NCBI GenBank assembly: GCA_027575805.1
Contig: JANBPU010000047.1
Location: forward strand, 34,830 to 98,829
Reading direction: 5' to 3'
Length of the DNA stretch: 64,000 nt
Source of the DNA: Mycoemilia scoparia
Lineage: Eukaryota > Kickxellomycota > Kickxellomycetes > Kickxellales > Kickxellaceae
Part shown: positions 30,941 through 43,433 of the stretch, piece by piece
How positions within the stretch are numbered: the stretch's first letter is position 1
Layout of the letters: every line of letters starts with the position of its first letter
The notes under the pieces: generated by a model
What the model saw: only the letters and a program-made list of their open reading frames with translations
What the model was told of the DNA's origin: nothing
Databases searched by the model: none
Made by a program: the position numbers and the translations under genes

Positions 30941-32039
30941 ATATATTTGTCTTATGGTTGAACAAACAAGATGCTGGAGTGGTCAATAATACTCATCAAG
31001 AAGAGCATATTAACCACGTTGCTTTAGAATGCTTCCTAATCATACTCTCCATTTGAAACAAAATTTCACCAAAATAGTATTATTATGGTTTTAGTGAAGA
31101 CTAAGGGAATACTTGATAATTTAGTTAATATTTTCCAACTAGAATTCTATAAACCTATAAAAAGTTGGTTTTGTTTAATTTTACTATTTGTCAGCAAAAA
31201 GACTATATACCTTGTGCTAATGTGTATGTAGGACTATGCACCACCGCACATCAACAAAAGATACTATTGAAACAAGTGCAGGGTAACCCAAATAGGCTAG
31301 AAAGGGTCCAACCGCAATCGTTGGCCTAAAATATTATGTCCAGCTGGCATTGCGCTAGTTATTGCTATAATAACCAGGCCCATAACGTGCCAATATTCTG
31401 TCAAAAAGCGCCCGCTAATATATAACCAATATCGTTACTATTGACGGGCTTTGTGATACCAAACAATATAATAAAATGCGCACATGACTATACAGCTGCA
31501 TACAACCATCGTACAATTCCAAGATCATACTAGAAATAAAAAGGATCTTCACGTCTCTTTATTTGTACATGTAAATGTCTATTGTGACAGCTATGTAAAA
31601 GTATGCATATTCAAATGGGTGTACATGTTGGTTTGCTGTTTTTATTAGCTTATTTGTGTTATACCACATTTTTGTGGCATATACTTGTAAAAGTGTTATT
31701 AAGAGAGCTGCTAGTAATGTCGATCTATACATGTTGCATCTGGTAGCAATATTTTTATACATATCACATCGCGTGTATACAAAAGTCTGTTATAAAACCT
31801 ATGATCCTGTGTCAGCGTATCCACTATCCATTTTGAACGTTTAAAACGTGTAGTAAAATGTCTTGATATATAATCCATCTTTGGATAATGGCCATCTAAT
31901 AATCAGTGCTTGAAAATGAGTATGCGGCATTTACTTTGATTGAAGATAATAGCTCAACTCAGATGTCGTTGAATTACATTTTTGCTGAGATCAGTGGAGT
32001 GATAGTTTCGGTCCTTTAGTCTCCAAAATCATAGAACAT

Positions 32040-32286
32040 ATGATGAAGAAAACATTGATATTTACAACCTGCAATGTAGTTGGTGCTGCTTGTTTCTTTC
32101 TGTTGGTGTATCTCACCTATCAACAGAAACAATTAGCGCAGAACAAGGAAAGTGGGTAATAAGTTGAAGCAGTGGTAGATAATGACTCAAGCTGCTATCT
32201 TATTTTAGATGATTTTGTTCAAATAAACCCTTGTAATGGTTTACAGCCGATTATTCTCAAATCGTATCTGGAACCGAGAATTTTAA
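32040..32286 (+). CDS. possible small single-pass membrane protein
   Basis: Exon 1 32040-32155 and exon 2 32247-32286, separated by a 91-base GT-AG intron (GTAATA..TTTACAG) whose length fits the other introns here; the product would have 51 residues. It starts MMKKTLIFTTCNVVGAACFF, a hydrophobic segment that continues LLVYLTY, followed by a short charged tail QQKQLAQNKESG. This single-pass N-in layout is common in small mitochondrial or ER assembly factors, but no family was recognised. Without splicing the frame stops after 39 residues, which would still leave the membrane segment. The small size makes chance a real alternative. Confidence 0.3.
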
Positions 32287-32436
32287 CCGCTGATTTGTTG
32301 TCCAGATCATTCACCACAATATGGTAGACTCTGTTCAATAATAACCAAGCGAAGCAAAATATTCAAATAAGGAAACTGAGGAGCACAACTTGGAATATAT
32401 ATGTATATATATTCTTATGTGCCAAGCCCAGATAAT

Positions 32437-32461
32437 GATATATATATATATATATATATAT
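32437..32461. repeat. TA microsatellite
   Basis: Alternating TA run of about 25 bases. Confidence 0.9.
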
Positions 32462-34277
32462 CCATTGTCATGTCATGCCATGCCAAGTCTGACGTGTCAA
32501 CAAAAATGTATAGCTGGTTCATTGATAACAGGGTCTTTGTCCGGATTTTAAATAGTAGATAAGACTTCTGATGAATTGAAAAGCACAAATTTGTATATTT
32601 TTGTGGAATCGATTTGCTGAATTTTTATCTATGTTTGTGTGTGTATGGATACCTTGAGAGAATGTTGTAGACAGGCATAATTCTAAAGCCGAAGGATCCG
32701 TTCTTGTTACTACAACAACAACAATAATAATAGTAGCTATTGCCAAGTTTCATCAACAAATAAATGAAAAATAAACAGTGCATCGCCCTCAGTGAACCCT
32801 GTCAAAAAGGGCGAAATCTCATATGCGGTCTTTTATATTACTTTAACGGGGGGTTTATTTCTGTCTAACAGGATATGAACTTTTGCCAGGTGTGGAAATG
32901 TAATGTCGCTATGGGCTGGTAAATATAAATAGGAAGCTTTTGTTGATTGTTTAATTTTTATACAATGGTACTGAGTGTGTAGAATAGTCATATTGAATCT
33001 ATTAATAGAACACGTCTCCTCCACACATCAGACAACTAGAAAAAGTCAGTATTTCGAACAATGGTTACTGCTCTGCTACATACCATATATCCCCTCAATA
33101 CAATATTTTTGTTTTGTTGCATTCTTAAAGGCCACGATGTTTGCATACCTTTATACAGTGGAATACATATGCCTGTCTCTCCCCCTATTATCATTTTGCT
33201 TTATTTGTCACTTTAACTATTTTTGGTCCTTGGTCATGATTTTTATGGATACAAATGTATACGTGTATGTATGCCCAATTGAACTCATTGTAAAATAATT
33301 CGGAGTTGAAGGTGAAAATGCGCAAAGTGATACTCTGCTTTACCACACATACCAGTATGCATATATAAATTCGGACTCTTTTTCCTATATTAGGGCTTAT
33401 CAAATAAATTGCAGCAGCCAGTATACCTGTAGGCTCTGTATTAGTAATAGGAAAAGCAAGGATGCAGAAACAGATGGCCCCTGGCTATTGTGTAGATGGC
33501 AATTCTATGTAGGGGTATCCAGACATTCCTAATCGGGAGAATAGAAGTCTCACTATAAGCAGAGATAAAGTATAGATATTGTGGCAAAGGTGGCTAGACT
33601 TTACAAAAAATGGTGGCAAAGAAGGGCGTGTGATTGCAATAAACCTATAAGTTGGTCATTGTGACAGAATGTATATGAGAAAAGCAAAGTATTTGATCAC
33701 TTTATTTTGGCTGGTTAAGGTCATATGGCATCGACAGCTGCATCTAGATAGCTCGCTAACCATGATAAAATCCCACACCTGACCAAACGCAGAACGTTGG
33801 CAAATGGAGAATTTGGGTTTGGGCTATTAACCAGAGTCGCACTATTAGAAATGACCATTTTAGAAATTATATTGCATATATTATTGATTTATCTTCGCAA
33901 GTTCCACCGTATATTATAGATAGCACTGCAGTTTGAAGGTCTGCTTTTAAATTATCATTTAAAACGTTACCACATGGAATAAATATATATTCCATAAACC
34001 ATTGTACTCAAAATGTATATTTGAGCATTGATGACCCTTATGAAGTAGTTTCCAGCCAAGATCAAAAGGTCATAAATTCTCCATTTACATAAATGCCTGC
34101 TCAAGCAAACATAAACCAGGTGACTTTTCAAACAAAAATTTATATTTAAATTATAGAATAAGCATCAAGAAAATAAATAAAAGTACAAGCCAATCTACAA
34201 GCTCAACCATGACAATGTATGCACGTATTATTAGTTTCAACTATAAGTTCCAGCAGCGGCATAATGAAATTTGACGG

Positions 34278-34368
34278 TATGGCAAGATTTCACTTGGGAT
34301 CAAGCGTATTGTAGGCAGAAATGGATCCTCATCAGATTTTGGCCCAGTCATGAGCCAGTACATATGCA
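34278..34368 (+). mobile_element. MITE family B, copy 4 (left part)
   Basis: Left end TATGGCAAGATTTCACTTGG with TA, then 'ggcagaaatggatcctcatcagattttggccca' type sequence. The right end is missing, so this is a truncated copy of about 90 bp. Confidence 0.7.
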
Positions 34369-34520
34369 TAAATACAGAGTCTATTCAACGTTTTCAAAAA
34401 AGTATTGGACAAATAAGCACACACGTATATATATATATATATTCGGGCTTTGGTCGAGTTTTGCTACAAGAATAGCTTCTATTATCATGGTCTAGAATTC
34501 AGGTGTGCTTGAAAGAAACA

Positions 34521-34641
34521 TATGGGTGATAATTTTGAAGGGTACCACCTTTTGGTGGCCAACGATTATAGGGGCAAGCACAGTCAAATGTGTGATCACC
34601 AATTGTTAGTAAATGGCTCCCTTCAAAAATAGTCACCCATT
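34521..34641 (+). mobile_element. MITE family A-I, copy 4
   Basis: About 121 bp; left end TATGGGTGATAATTTTGAAG with TA, right end CTTCAAAAATAGTCACCCAT with a decayed TA. Confidence 0.8.
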
Positions 34642-36214
34642 TTAGAAATGATGCAACACGGAATTCTACAACTTGATGTTGATGATATTATCAAATTCCA
34701 CTCTATGAGGTCATGCTGTTATTTAAAACAATGTAGAACCTTGTCATAAAGTAGTCAGCTACTTTAGTTAAAACTACGATCTCCAATAAATAAACTAAGT
34801 TTTATCAACGATATTCAAATCATATCGAGCAAATCAGGTTTAAAAGTGCTGCTGATGCTACTATTATTACTTTTCTCAACGATTCTTTCACTATTCGTTA
34901 TCAGAACGAAATTAGTTCTTGATGTGTGATGATACTGATGGTCGTAGTGGCGACAGTAGTAATGGTTATCTCTAGTCAGAGACCAAATTTACTGTCCTGT
35001 CTGCTACGTTGGTGGCGAACATACAGCAGCACACGATCAGGTGCCCCCATGAGAAAAAGGGCAGTAATGACGAGGCAAAAAAGCTTGGGGTTAGTTTATT
35101 GACTATATGTTGACCAGATGCACATTTGGTTTGTTAGGAATAAAGAGTAGTTACAATGAGCATTATTACTACCAAATTACAAGAATGAAAGAAAAGTTTG
35201 TTTGGATTGCCCACTTAGGCTTGCGAGTAGCATTTCAAAGCAATCACCAGAGAAAGTAAATGACCAAATGTACGCCAATGTATGTGCCAGGTCACGAATG
35301 CCAACCCATGACTCGAGGGTAAAAGCTGTCTTTTTTATAAAAAGATATAAAGAATAGTAGTACGACAAGAGAATAATGCATCATGCAAAACATGTGTCCT
35401 TGTATTGTCAATTATAACAGGCACACAGGATCGTATCAGTTTGCATACTCGTATTTGAACAAACAATTGTAAATGTCCACACCATACAACTTCGATCCCT
35501 CAAGTCATATTGCAACATTCAGATTGTCATGTTTGAGATGTCGTTAGTTGTTTCAGTATGCGTTCCATCTGTCCAGCCCACAGAAACTCGATCGTATTAG
35601 ACATCGGAGTCTTCAGCTACCAACAGCACCGACATTTTTGGTATTAGTGGCTTTGAATGACTTGAAAGTATAACCAGGCCACATCATGTTTTATGGCTGT
35701 GCTGCTGGTTAGGTAAGTCCTCTCTGTATAGAACGGCACAGCATATGATGACATGCTCTTTTACCACCTTTAGATCAAAAAAGAAAACTAGGTTCGTCTA
35801 CTTTTGTTGCTTTTTATGGTCATTTTATGATAAGCAGTTTGAGTCTTGGTGTACTAACGCAGTGGTTGAGGACAGAAAATTCGTAACAGTGCTTTTATTA
35901 CCAAACTATAATGACAGCTTTAATTTAGATATTCACATATGTTACATATACCTTTAAAACCATCCAACTTCTGTAAACACAGATAGGCAGATCGCCCTGG
36001 TGTCATGTAGCGAATTATATGTGCAAGATTCTCTTATTGTCTATAATTGTTTTCGGACTATGCAGGCCAAGCTGACTGATATAAAAGGCATTTCTGAATA
36101 TCAACAAGCAAACATATCATTTTATACTAGTATCAGGATATACGGATTTATATGCTTTGGCCAATAAAAGTATAGAGTTACCTTAAGTCCTGCAATAAAA
36201 CATTATTAGAAAAA

Positions 36215-36318
36215 TATGGGTAGTTATTTTTGAAGGGCTATAGAATCATCCATTTGGCTGGGATTTCCCCTATAATCGTTGGCCACCAAAAGTCACCCTT
36301 CAAAAATTATAATCCATA
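36215..36318 (-). mobile_element. MITE family A-I, copy 5 (internal deletion)
   Basis: About 104 bp, TA to TA, ends TATGGGTAGTTATTTTTGAA and TTCAAAAATTATAATCCATA; lacks the segment 'accatttgctaacaaatggtgatc' present in full copies. Confidence 0.8.
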
Positions 36319-36687
36319 TGTCATGTTTTGTAAAAATAATCACCGCTAGCTTGTAAACCTTTGTTAGACTTTTTTTTCCGTTTTTGAATGATGCCATTAC
36401 ATTGGTTTTTGACTGAGTTATAAACTGATTTGTCCCCCTCAAATTTTGGCTCATCTAAATTTTTAAGCAGCATTCATTTAATCACGTTTTCATTATTGAA
36501 ATAATGAGAAAATCACAACAAAATGAGTTTGAAGAGCAAAGAAGGTACTTTAAAAGTTTGAAGTTTGTAAGGTTAAAATTGACAAGTTGGGGGGTATAGC
36601 TTTTATCACTATGATTGCACTGATCCATTCAACCAGTTTTGTATTTTTTTGTGCATTTCTTGCAAAATTGATTGTTCTTACTTGATT

Positions 36688-36806
36688 TCTGAGTAATATT
36701 TTTGAATGGTACATTTTAGAGGCCAATGTTTATAGGGGCAGTCACAGCCAAATGTATCTCCAGTGTTTACTAGTAAACGTCCACCCTTCAAAAATAACCT
36801 CCCGTA
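36688..36806 (+). mobile_element. MITE family A-II, copy 7 (diverged)
   Basis: About 119 bp with left end GAGTAATATTTTTGAATGGT and right end CCTTCAAAAATAACCTCCCG. Interior matches 'ttataggggcagtcacagccaaatg'. Confidence 0.7.
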
Positions 36807-37849
36807 TAATAAAATTTGGTATTCATTGATTATTCCATGAGGTATTATTGCAATGCATAGTTTAGGTTGAGAGAGAACGACATAACTATTATGCATCTTT
36901 GATATCAAATTTCTTGGTATTTAGACGAGGGTGTCAATAATTTATTGTACTGGTTAAAATTATCTTGCTTAGGAGAACATTTTTCATTATTACCATTAGT
37001 CAATTTAAAGACCTTTTATTAGTACACTTTTCAAAAACAAAAAGCTTGATGGTTTTTGGACCGCAGCGATTTCATCATGGTGATCAGTTTGTAAATTTTG
37101 AAACTTTAGGCTTCATTTCTGGAAAAATGTACTAAGCGTATCACTTTCAAATTTCAGCACATAGTATAATACACTGACTAGTATGCAAAAACACTTTTAT
37201 TTATTAAAAATAATCGTTCGACTCTTCTATTTGCAAGACTTCCAGATGATCCTATATATTCCGGCACTTGTCTTTACAGAGCAGCTACCACCAATGTTTA
37301 CCAAGAGGGTTCACAAATTACTCAAGGTTTCGCGCTTACATACTTCCACAAACTCTATCATCGCCATAAATGATGCTCGGTTGATGTTATTGTTCCTATA
37401 ATGAGCTTGATATATTAATACAATAGATGTACAAATGCTTTTCCCAACAACCACAGCCTGGAACAGAACACCAAACACTTTCAAACATATATACACGCAC
37501 AATATGGCAAAATGTAGTAATAATTGCTTTTAATATTTAAAAAATGAAATGAAATGAAATAAATGACAATAATGAATGAAAAGATGTTGAACATACGAGA
37601 GAAAAAAGATAGAATAAAGCTATCAACAACAAATAATGAAAATAAAAGAATGAAAAATCAAATGTCATCTCATTATGGATGACAAGGAGATATAATATTA
37701 AAATTAGGGTCCGAAAATGCATGGGTTATGTAGAATGTTGTAAGCTAGCGGACTCGGACTTTGGCGAGACAAATATAGAAATGATGCTGAGAGTAGTGTG
37801 AGGGTGCTCGTGTAGTAGCTGTGAGAGGGTACTCCGAGTTGTGGTAGGA

Positions 37850-37874
37850 GCGAGCGAGAGAGAGAGAGAGAGAG
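37850..37874. repeat. GA microsatellite
   Basis: GAGCGAGC followed by an uninterrupted GA run of about 18 bases. Confidence 0.85.
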
Positions 37875-38353
37875 TAAGGTACTTGTGTAAATGCGTAGGG
37901 CTCGTATGCTTGGTAGGAGGTAATGTGTGAGTGCGAGTGAGTATATATGCTATTAGTGGATACATAACTGTAGCTATAGATGCATGTACATCATTTGTTG
38001 TGGTGAATCCCGGCGGTGGTAGTGTGGATAGTGAGAGTGTGTGTTATGACTAGATGCTAGTATGTAAAAAAGCTCGGACAACGCTAGGAAAGAAGCTAAA
38101 CCCGATTGGAATGCCGCGGTGAAAATAAATCGTGGAGAGGGCCTAAGTGGAGGGCTGGTGGAGTTATCCTGAGCGAGCTTTTGCGCCCTTCACTATTCCC
38201 TTATTTTATGCTGCTGTTATTTAGTATATACAACCCACGAATCAAAAAAACCACGCCATTGCTTGGGCTACAGGGGATCCGAGTCATTGAAATCATTGTC
38301 CTGCGCCGAGCCGCTTTATCCTCGTGTCATTCCTCTGCCTTACGCCCAGGCGC

Positions 38354-38521
38354 TTAGAAGAGGCCATGCGATGGTGGCAGGGGATAGTCGCGGTTTGGGG
38401 GAGGAGGAGGGAAGTCGCGGTTTGGTGGTGGTGGGGGGTAATCCCGAAGGCTGCTTGTGTGAGAGCTGAAGACGCTGCTGGTATAGAAACCATCAAAAAC
38501 AGAGTCTGAAGTGCCGAACAT
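38354..38521 (-). CDS. small proline-rich protein
   Basis: A 55-residue minus-strand frame from ATG 38521 to TAA 38354. The product starts MFGTSDSVFDGFYTSSVFSS and ends in two or three tandem copies of a P(3-5)NRD(Y/F) unit (for example DFPPPPPNRDYPLPP). The leader is C/A-rich and a TATAAATA box lies at 38653-38646, about 125 bases before the ATG, which supports a real start. The frame may continue through an intron that I could not place (the open stretch beyond the stop, about 38350-38293, is in another frame). No family recognised; the repeat is reminiscent of proline-rich ligands for SH3 or WW domains, which is inference. The same frame is also open upstream to 39010, but that part looks non-coding. 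Confidence 0.4.
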   Translation of the reverse strand: MFGTSDSVFDGFYTSSVFSSHTSSLRDYPPPPPNRDFPPPPPNRDYPLPPSHGLF

Positions 38522-39544
38522 ACTGATGTGTGAATAAATGAGTGCGGGGTTGTGAATGGTTATGCGTGTTAAAAGCGGAAAGAATGCGAGGAATGGAAGT
38601 AGACGATTGCTTGATGATGGGCTGGATAGAGGTGGATCAAGTCGATATTTATATCTTTGCCAAAGATGAGAAGTGGTTGCTGGTTTACAGGAAAAAAGAA
38701 GGGTTCTGTGATGGTTGGTGTGTGGGCGTATGCGAGGGCAGCAGTAAATGATGCACAGAGGCAGCAACAATAACAGTTGGTGTGGGTCCAGTAGTCGCAA
38801 AGAGGGGGAGGGACGCCTGCAGGTGGTCACACCCATCGACCCTGGGGAGGGGAGGCCCAGGGTTACACACCGCCAGTGGTGTTTTTGGTGGCTGCCAAAG
38901 GCGCTGTTGGGCCCACACCCGTCGTTACAAATAGCAGGAGGATACGATGGATGCACGGCAGGAATTTTTTTGGGAATGTCTCTAGTGGCTATTATTTGTG
39001 GGTGTGTCACAAGCTAACCAGAAGACACCTTCAAGCTACAAACCTTTTGCTAATAGCTACCACACACCCCGCTACCACCACTGCCACAACAACGACGACG
39101 ACTGCTTCTATGGCATACCTGGCAAATTGACACGCCATCCTCGCTGTTGTCCTCGCATATACAGCTGCTACAGACATAGATGTGCTGCTGATATAACATC
39201 GCCACTAAATGCCAATCTGGAGTCATCTAGGTTATCCACCTTAGCGGGATATGCCAAGCCAAAAACGCCTGGAGACGATATTAGCCAGGCTTCTATGTGC
39301 CACCTGGTTGCAAGCCAATGACTTTTTGGGTACGAATGGCAAGTCAATAAACTAGCCAAAGAAGCGTTGAAGCATTGAAAGGTAATCTAATGGGCGTATG
39401 TTGGCAAAGAAGCCTGTTTGGGTGGAAAAAGACCCTCAAAGAGAATCAAGAAGTGTTTGAATTTCGTGTAGCAAAGTCAAGACAGGGGGCAGCCTCTTGA
39501 GATCGACACCCCACTCGCTGCATCTTGGTTTGAACACAGATAGT
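38522..39544. other. GC-richer island, no firm gene
   Basis: Composition changes visibly (many G/C and T/C repeats, GTGTGT and GGTGG stretches). Both strands have overlapping open frames, as expected from low stop density, and none could be shown to be coding. Confidence 0.4.
38646..38653 (-). promoter_or_regulatory. TATA box of the proline-rich ORF
   Basis: TATAAATA on the minus strand about 125 bases upstream of ATG 38521. Confidence 0.35.
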
Positions 39545-40610
39545 CTAACAGCTAAACGGTGATTGAGCCTGTGGGGTAACATGGCCTAAGATGAAGATAA
39601 AGTTGGTAAAACTTGGTACCAGTTGGCACTTTGTACAACTTTGTTGAGCGATAAAAGAAACCTGTTGATATGTCAAAATGTCATGTATCCAGCTACCAAA
39701 GCAAACAGGTTTGAGCTCTCTATTTTGGATCAATAAGAATTGGGCTGCGGTTGCTGCTTCTGCCGGTGCAAAAAAGAATGAAGAGTCTATGAGCCAAAGG
39801 CCGCGAGAACATGAGGCTGATGAAGTCAACAAGTTTTCGCTCATTGCCATAGATAAATATCAAGAGCTGCCAAAGTACAGATCCCAATATAACAAGCCTA
39901 TGATCATCAAGGCAAATAGCTACCGCAGCTAAAGGAATGGCAATGCTGGTAGGCCAGTCTAAGCCTACATATCCAGCTATCTGGAAGCCATGCCCAAGCA
40001 AATCAGATACATACCTATATCCAAATGGTATAGTAGCTTTCCAACACTATAGGCAGGTGCGACGTGTGGCGAAAATCCAAGGCAATGATTGTCTACCTTG
40101 GGCTCTGAAATTCATTGTATGATCCTTGATTCCTTGGATGCTTGGCTCTTCCTTCAAGGTGAGGAACGCTCCAGGGCATGGTGCCCTTTTCTTCCCGAGT
40201 GTCCTTTGCTGCACTCAAATGACAGGAAATTTTTTACGCAACGCATGCTCCCTGTGTCTTTTTTGGCCACAACACAGGGCATTTCTCCTGCAGGAGCTGT
40301 TGCCAACCAAAATGTTGCCCAACGGCAACTGCCAATTATTGAAAAGCACAAATGATTTCTGCTAAAGAAGAGTCAGGGGGCGTGCCTGGCTATTGTGTAA
40401 ACAGCTGGATATGCAATGACAAAACGCGAATGGTGGAGTGGTTTCGGGTTTGCGAGGAGGGGTTGCATACCATACCACGCACACTCTGTAGCCAGCAAAA
40501 CTTACTGTTATTCTTGGGCCATAAAAGACATAAGCCAAGACTAAAAGTAGGAGCATCCGTAGAGCTTGAGGTCTAAGCCTTTTCGGGCGTTTATCTCCAG
40601 GCTGTAGCAA
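39545..40610 (-). pseudogene. possible decayed or multi-exon membrane protein gene
   Basis: On the minus strand, hydrophobic or membrane-like stretches occur in sequence but in different frames: LLLLVLAYVFYGPRITVSFA (about 40.50-40.56 kb), then a 93-codon frame 40001-39720 with TSIAIPLAAVAICLDD and VILGSVLWQLLIFIYG, then a frame to 39545 with SFTNFIFILGHV. A GTAAGT at about 40506 and several AG acceptors would permit introns, so it may be a real multi-exon multi-pass protein rather than a relic. I could not assemble one consistent model and recognise no family. The opposite strand is open over part of the same interval. Confidence 0.25.
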
Positions 40611-41229
40611 AAGCAGGAACTTGTGCTACTTGTTCTCCCTATCACATATGGGTTTATGGTACTGACCATTGTTCGAGACTCTGGTATGCCTCATAGAAAC
40701 AAAGGACAAGATGAAAGTGGAATGCTAGGCAGCGATTTGCTCCCCCGTCTCGCGCACTCAACAACCAGCTGATGGCGGATTCCCTCCCTGTCTCTCCTAA
40801 TCAGGCGCCTATTGTTACCATCATCGCTGCCAAGCATGCAACTTCCGGAGGGGGGATGGATTCATGTCCTTTGTTGACTACTGTGCTGATGAGGGATGTC
40901 TCCAGTACACTGCTAATTTTGAGCACACTGGCGTTTCCCCACAAAAACAACAACACATAATTGGCAGCCCGATTGGGCGGAAGGGCTGCCGGTCAGGCTC
41001 TCTGGCATGCACTCACTCACACTTGCCCTTTTCTTTTGTCCAGACACATATAATTACCTCACTCATGGTCTTAATAATAATTTTGAAGTAATTAGTAAGC
41101 AGGCTCAAGCTCTCTGCTTTGCTCAGTTCTTATAGAAGAGGCAGCAAGCACATATGTGAACTGTGGTATAACCAAAAAAGGCATGAATCGTTCCAGTCTA
41201 TATGCTATAGATATTAGAAACTATTTATC
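40611..41229. other. intergenic, nothing firm
   Basis: Remainder of the GC-richer island grading into AT-rich DNA at about 41.05 kb. No repeat family or supported gene seen. Confidence 0.4.
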
Positions 41230-42294
41230 TTCTAGGAGAAATCGCAGGCGAGTCTTTCGTCTTCTCAACGTGTCATGTGCAATAAATGATTGTTATATCT
41301 GAGTCACCTTGGTAATCTGGCCAAGTTTTGTGGAAAGCAATGCCACCTTTGATTCTTTGAAGTATCTACTCACTAATGGTCAGGAACTGTTCTCCTGACT
41401 TCTCAGATGATGCGATATATCCATGGTCAGTGCGCACCAACAAGTTCTAATTATAACTTTTATCTTCTCAAACCTCGCTTTTTAATCCAAGTATGCAAGT
41501 AAATGTAGACATTCCACAGTGTCAATAGTATGGATTCTGTGATGATGTGTATTTTGTTATCAATTCTCTGTAGGACCACTATCCATTGCCTAGTCTCGGT
41601 ATTTCACATTTCACCAGACACCTGTGCTTTCTTCTGTACATCTCGTAGGAGAATAGGACACAAGCCTTATCTTTTTTATGTATTACGCAAACCAGTCATG
41701 GTGTCTACATAGAGGCATTTGAGTTAACACTCATGCTCAGTATTGAATACATTCTGACAGAAGTACAGCAGTGGGATGTTTTACGCCAATAAATGCATTG
41801 AAATAGCAATGATAACGCCAAGCCAGCATTCTGGTCGTCTTGACAAAAAATACTCAATTTTTTGATATTACTATTATCTTACCAGTAATTGAGACACCGG
41901 TATTTGAACTATGTTCTAGAAAGACTTATATCCGAATACATACGAATTTTTATTAATAGCTTCCAATGCCTATTTTTCTTTATCTACACACTGTGCCACT
42001 TGCCGAGGGCAGTATCATTTGATAGAGATTTTATAACTGCTTTCGCCACAGCGCTAGAGCGTTATCAGCTCCTTTTTTCTAGTAGCCTTGGATATACTGC
42101 TATATTTTTCTTTTCTATTTTTTCTCGAGCTTCTCTTTCTACCACTGCTTTATATTGGGCTTGCCACATCCATAGTGGCGGACCTTTCCTTGGATCCTCC
42201 GCACTTGTCTAGCATATACTGCCAAGAGCAGCAAGGTAGATGTTATGGTGGTATCTTGGCGCTTTTTTCTTTTGCAAAGAAAATAATCGTATAA
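41230..42294 (+). pseudogene. possible decayed membrane protein gene
   Basis: Plus-strand fragments in changing frames read like one protein: VTLVIWPSFVESNATFDSLK (about 41305-41365), QVLIITFIFSNLAF (about 41440-41480), a 60-codon frame 41530-41712 with a TATCAATTCTCTGTAG acceptor-like site inside it, and a 107-codon frame 41889-42212 with FFFIYTLCHLPRAVSFDRDF and GYTAIFFFSIFS. A final piece (42088-42294) continues in another frame. This could be a decayed multi-pass protein or a gene with introns I could not place. No family recognised; weak call. Confidence 0.25.
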
Positions 42295-43297
42295 CTAGCT
42301 TGGTTCAAATTACAAATTGTCCATGAATCTAATTTCCTAGTTGTTGCATCAGGGCCAGAACATATACTCCATTCCCCAAGACCTTCTGTTTTTGTAATAT
42401 CATTAAACCAATTTCGGAAAGGCGAATAAGTCTGTATATGGTTTTCACGCATGTGCTAAAATGATATTTATAACATCATTGACCATGCCATTAGTGGTCC
42501 AAATAATAGCAATGGCTTAGGTCATTTCTATTTTCGCGATTTTTTACTAATATTTTTATTGTCGGAGATATACACTAAGCCATTTGTCCCAAGTCGTATC
42601 AGATATTGCACGTTCCTTTTCTCCACACTTTATTGTTATTATTCTCTTCAACTCACCCACATTCGAATATTTGGCTGATTGTCGCTGTATATTTGGTCCA
42701 CCAGTGTGGTATTGGTAGAATTTCCTTTTAAGCCTATTATTTATTTACGGTCTCCTTCGATTCATCCAGTTTATTAATCACAAAGCCTTCAAATACATGA
42801 CAATATAACCCCCTATCCATATATTTGTGATGATCATCTCTCTACTTCTTCATTTGTGTTCAAATGTACACACAATTGTGTTCCTCTCCACAAATTTCCT
42901 TTAGTGGCATCCAAAAGTTCCCATGGCCTAGATTTGGAATAATCAAATCTCCAATCCCTTTATTAATGCAAATAACACGGCAATTAACAATTTCCCATTT
43001 AAAAATACCTCTCCTTGGTTAAGTTAATACTACCCAGCTAGTCGATTTGGAACTAGCGCCCCCACATACCACCATACATTAGGCATGGCTACTAATTATC
43101 TATCTATCCAAAAGTGATTCCATCTCATTAGCTCGCACTTATTTATATTACACGAAGGGCACAAATATATTTATTAGATGAGATCTGAATAATCTTTTAC
43201 CATCAGTACCATCTCACCATTGTTTCTTTGTTTGTTTTAGTGAGGCATACATTGATTATAGAGAGGGGGGCTTATGTTGTATTAAGGCACAGTTTTC

Positions 43298-43433
43298 ATC
43301 TGACGAGTTCTCTATCAAAAGTGAACCAAATGGTCACCTATACATTCCTGCAAATTTGGCCTATAAGCCTTACCTTTTTGGATTGTATTGGAGAGATTAT
43401 TCTGGCACGCTTTTAGAGAATACTCTGACATCT
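43298..43433 (+). mobile_element. MITE family C, copy 5
   Basis: About 136 bp. Ends GACGAGTTCTCTATCAAAAG and GGCACGCTTTTAGAGAATAC are inverted copies; interior has 'ttcctgcaaatttggcctataagccttac' as in other C copies. No clear TA. Confidence 0.6.

Larger units (their letters stand above)
29045..32039. other. gene-poor AT-rich region
   Basis: Contains a family A element (29150), an AT microsatellite (29456-29478), a family C fragment (29536-29584) and a family B element (about 30799-30940). No supported gene. Confidence 0.55.
32287..38353. other. gene-poor AT-rich region
   Basis: About 6 kb without a supported gene. It contains microsatellites (32437-32461 TA; 37850-37874 GA), family B and A elements (34278, 34521, 36215, 36688) and short coding-like peptides near 34.86-35.09 kb that change frame and were not called. 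Confidence 0.5.

Noticed and set aside
34860..35095. Coding-like peptides AADATIITFLNDSF and MILMVVVATVVMVISSQ
   Set aside because: They are short, change frame and lack neighbours; too weak to call even as a relic.
38354..39010. Full 218-codon minus-strand ORF
   Set aside because: Only the last 55 codons, which have their own ATG and TATA box, look coding; the upstream part is His/Leu/Pro-rich translation of low-complexity DNA.
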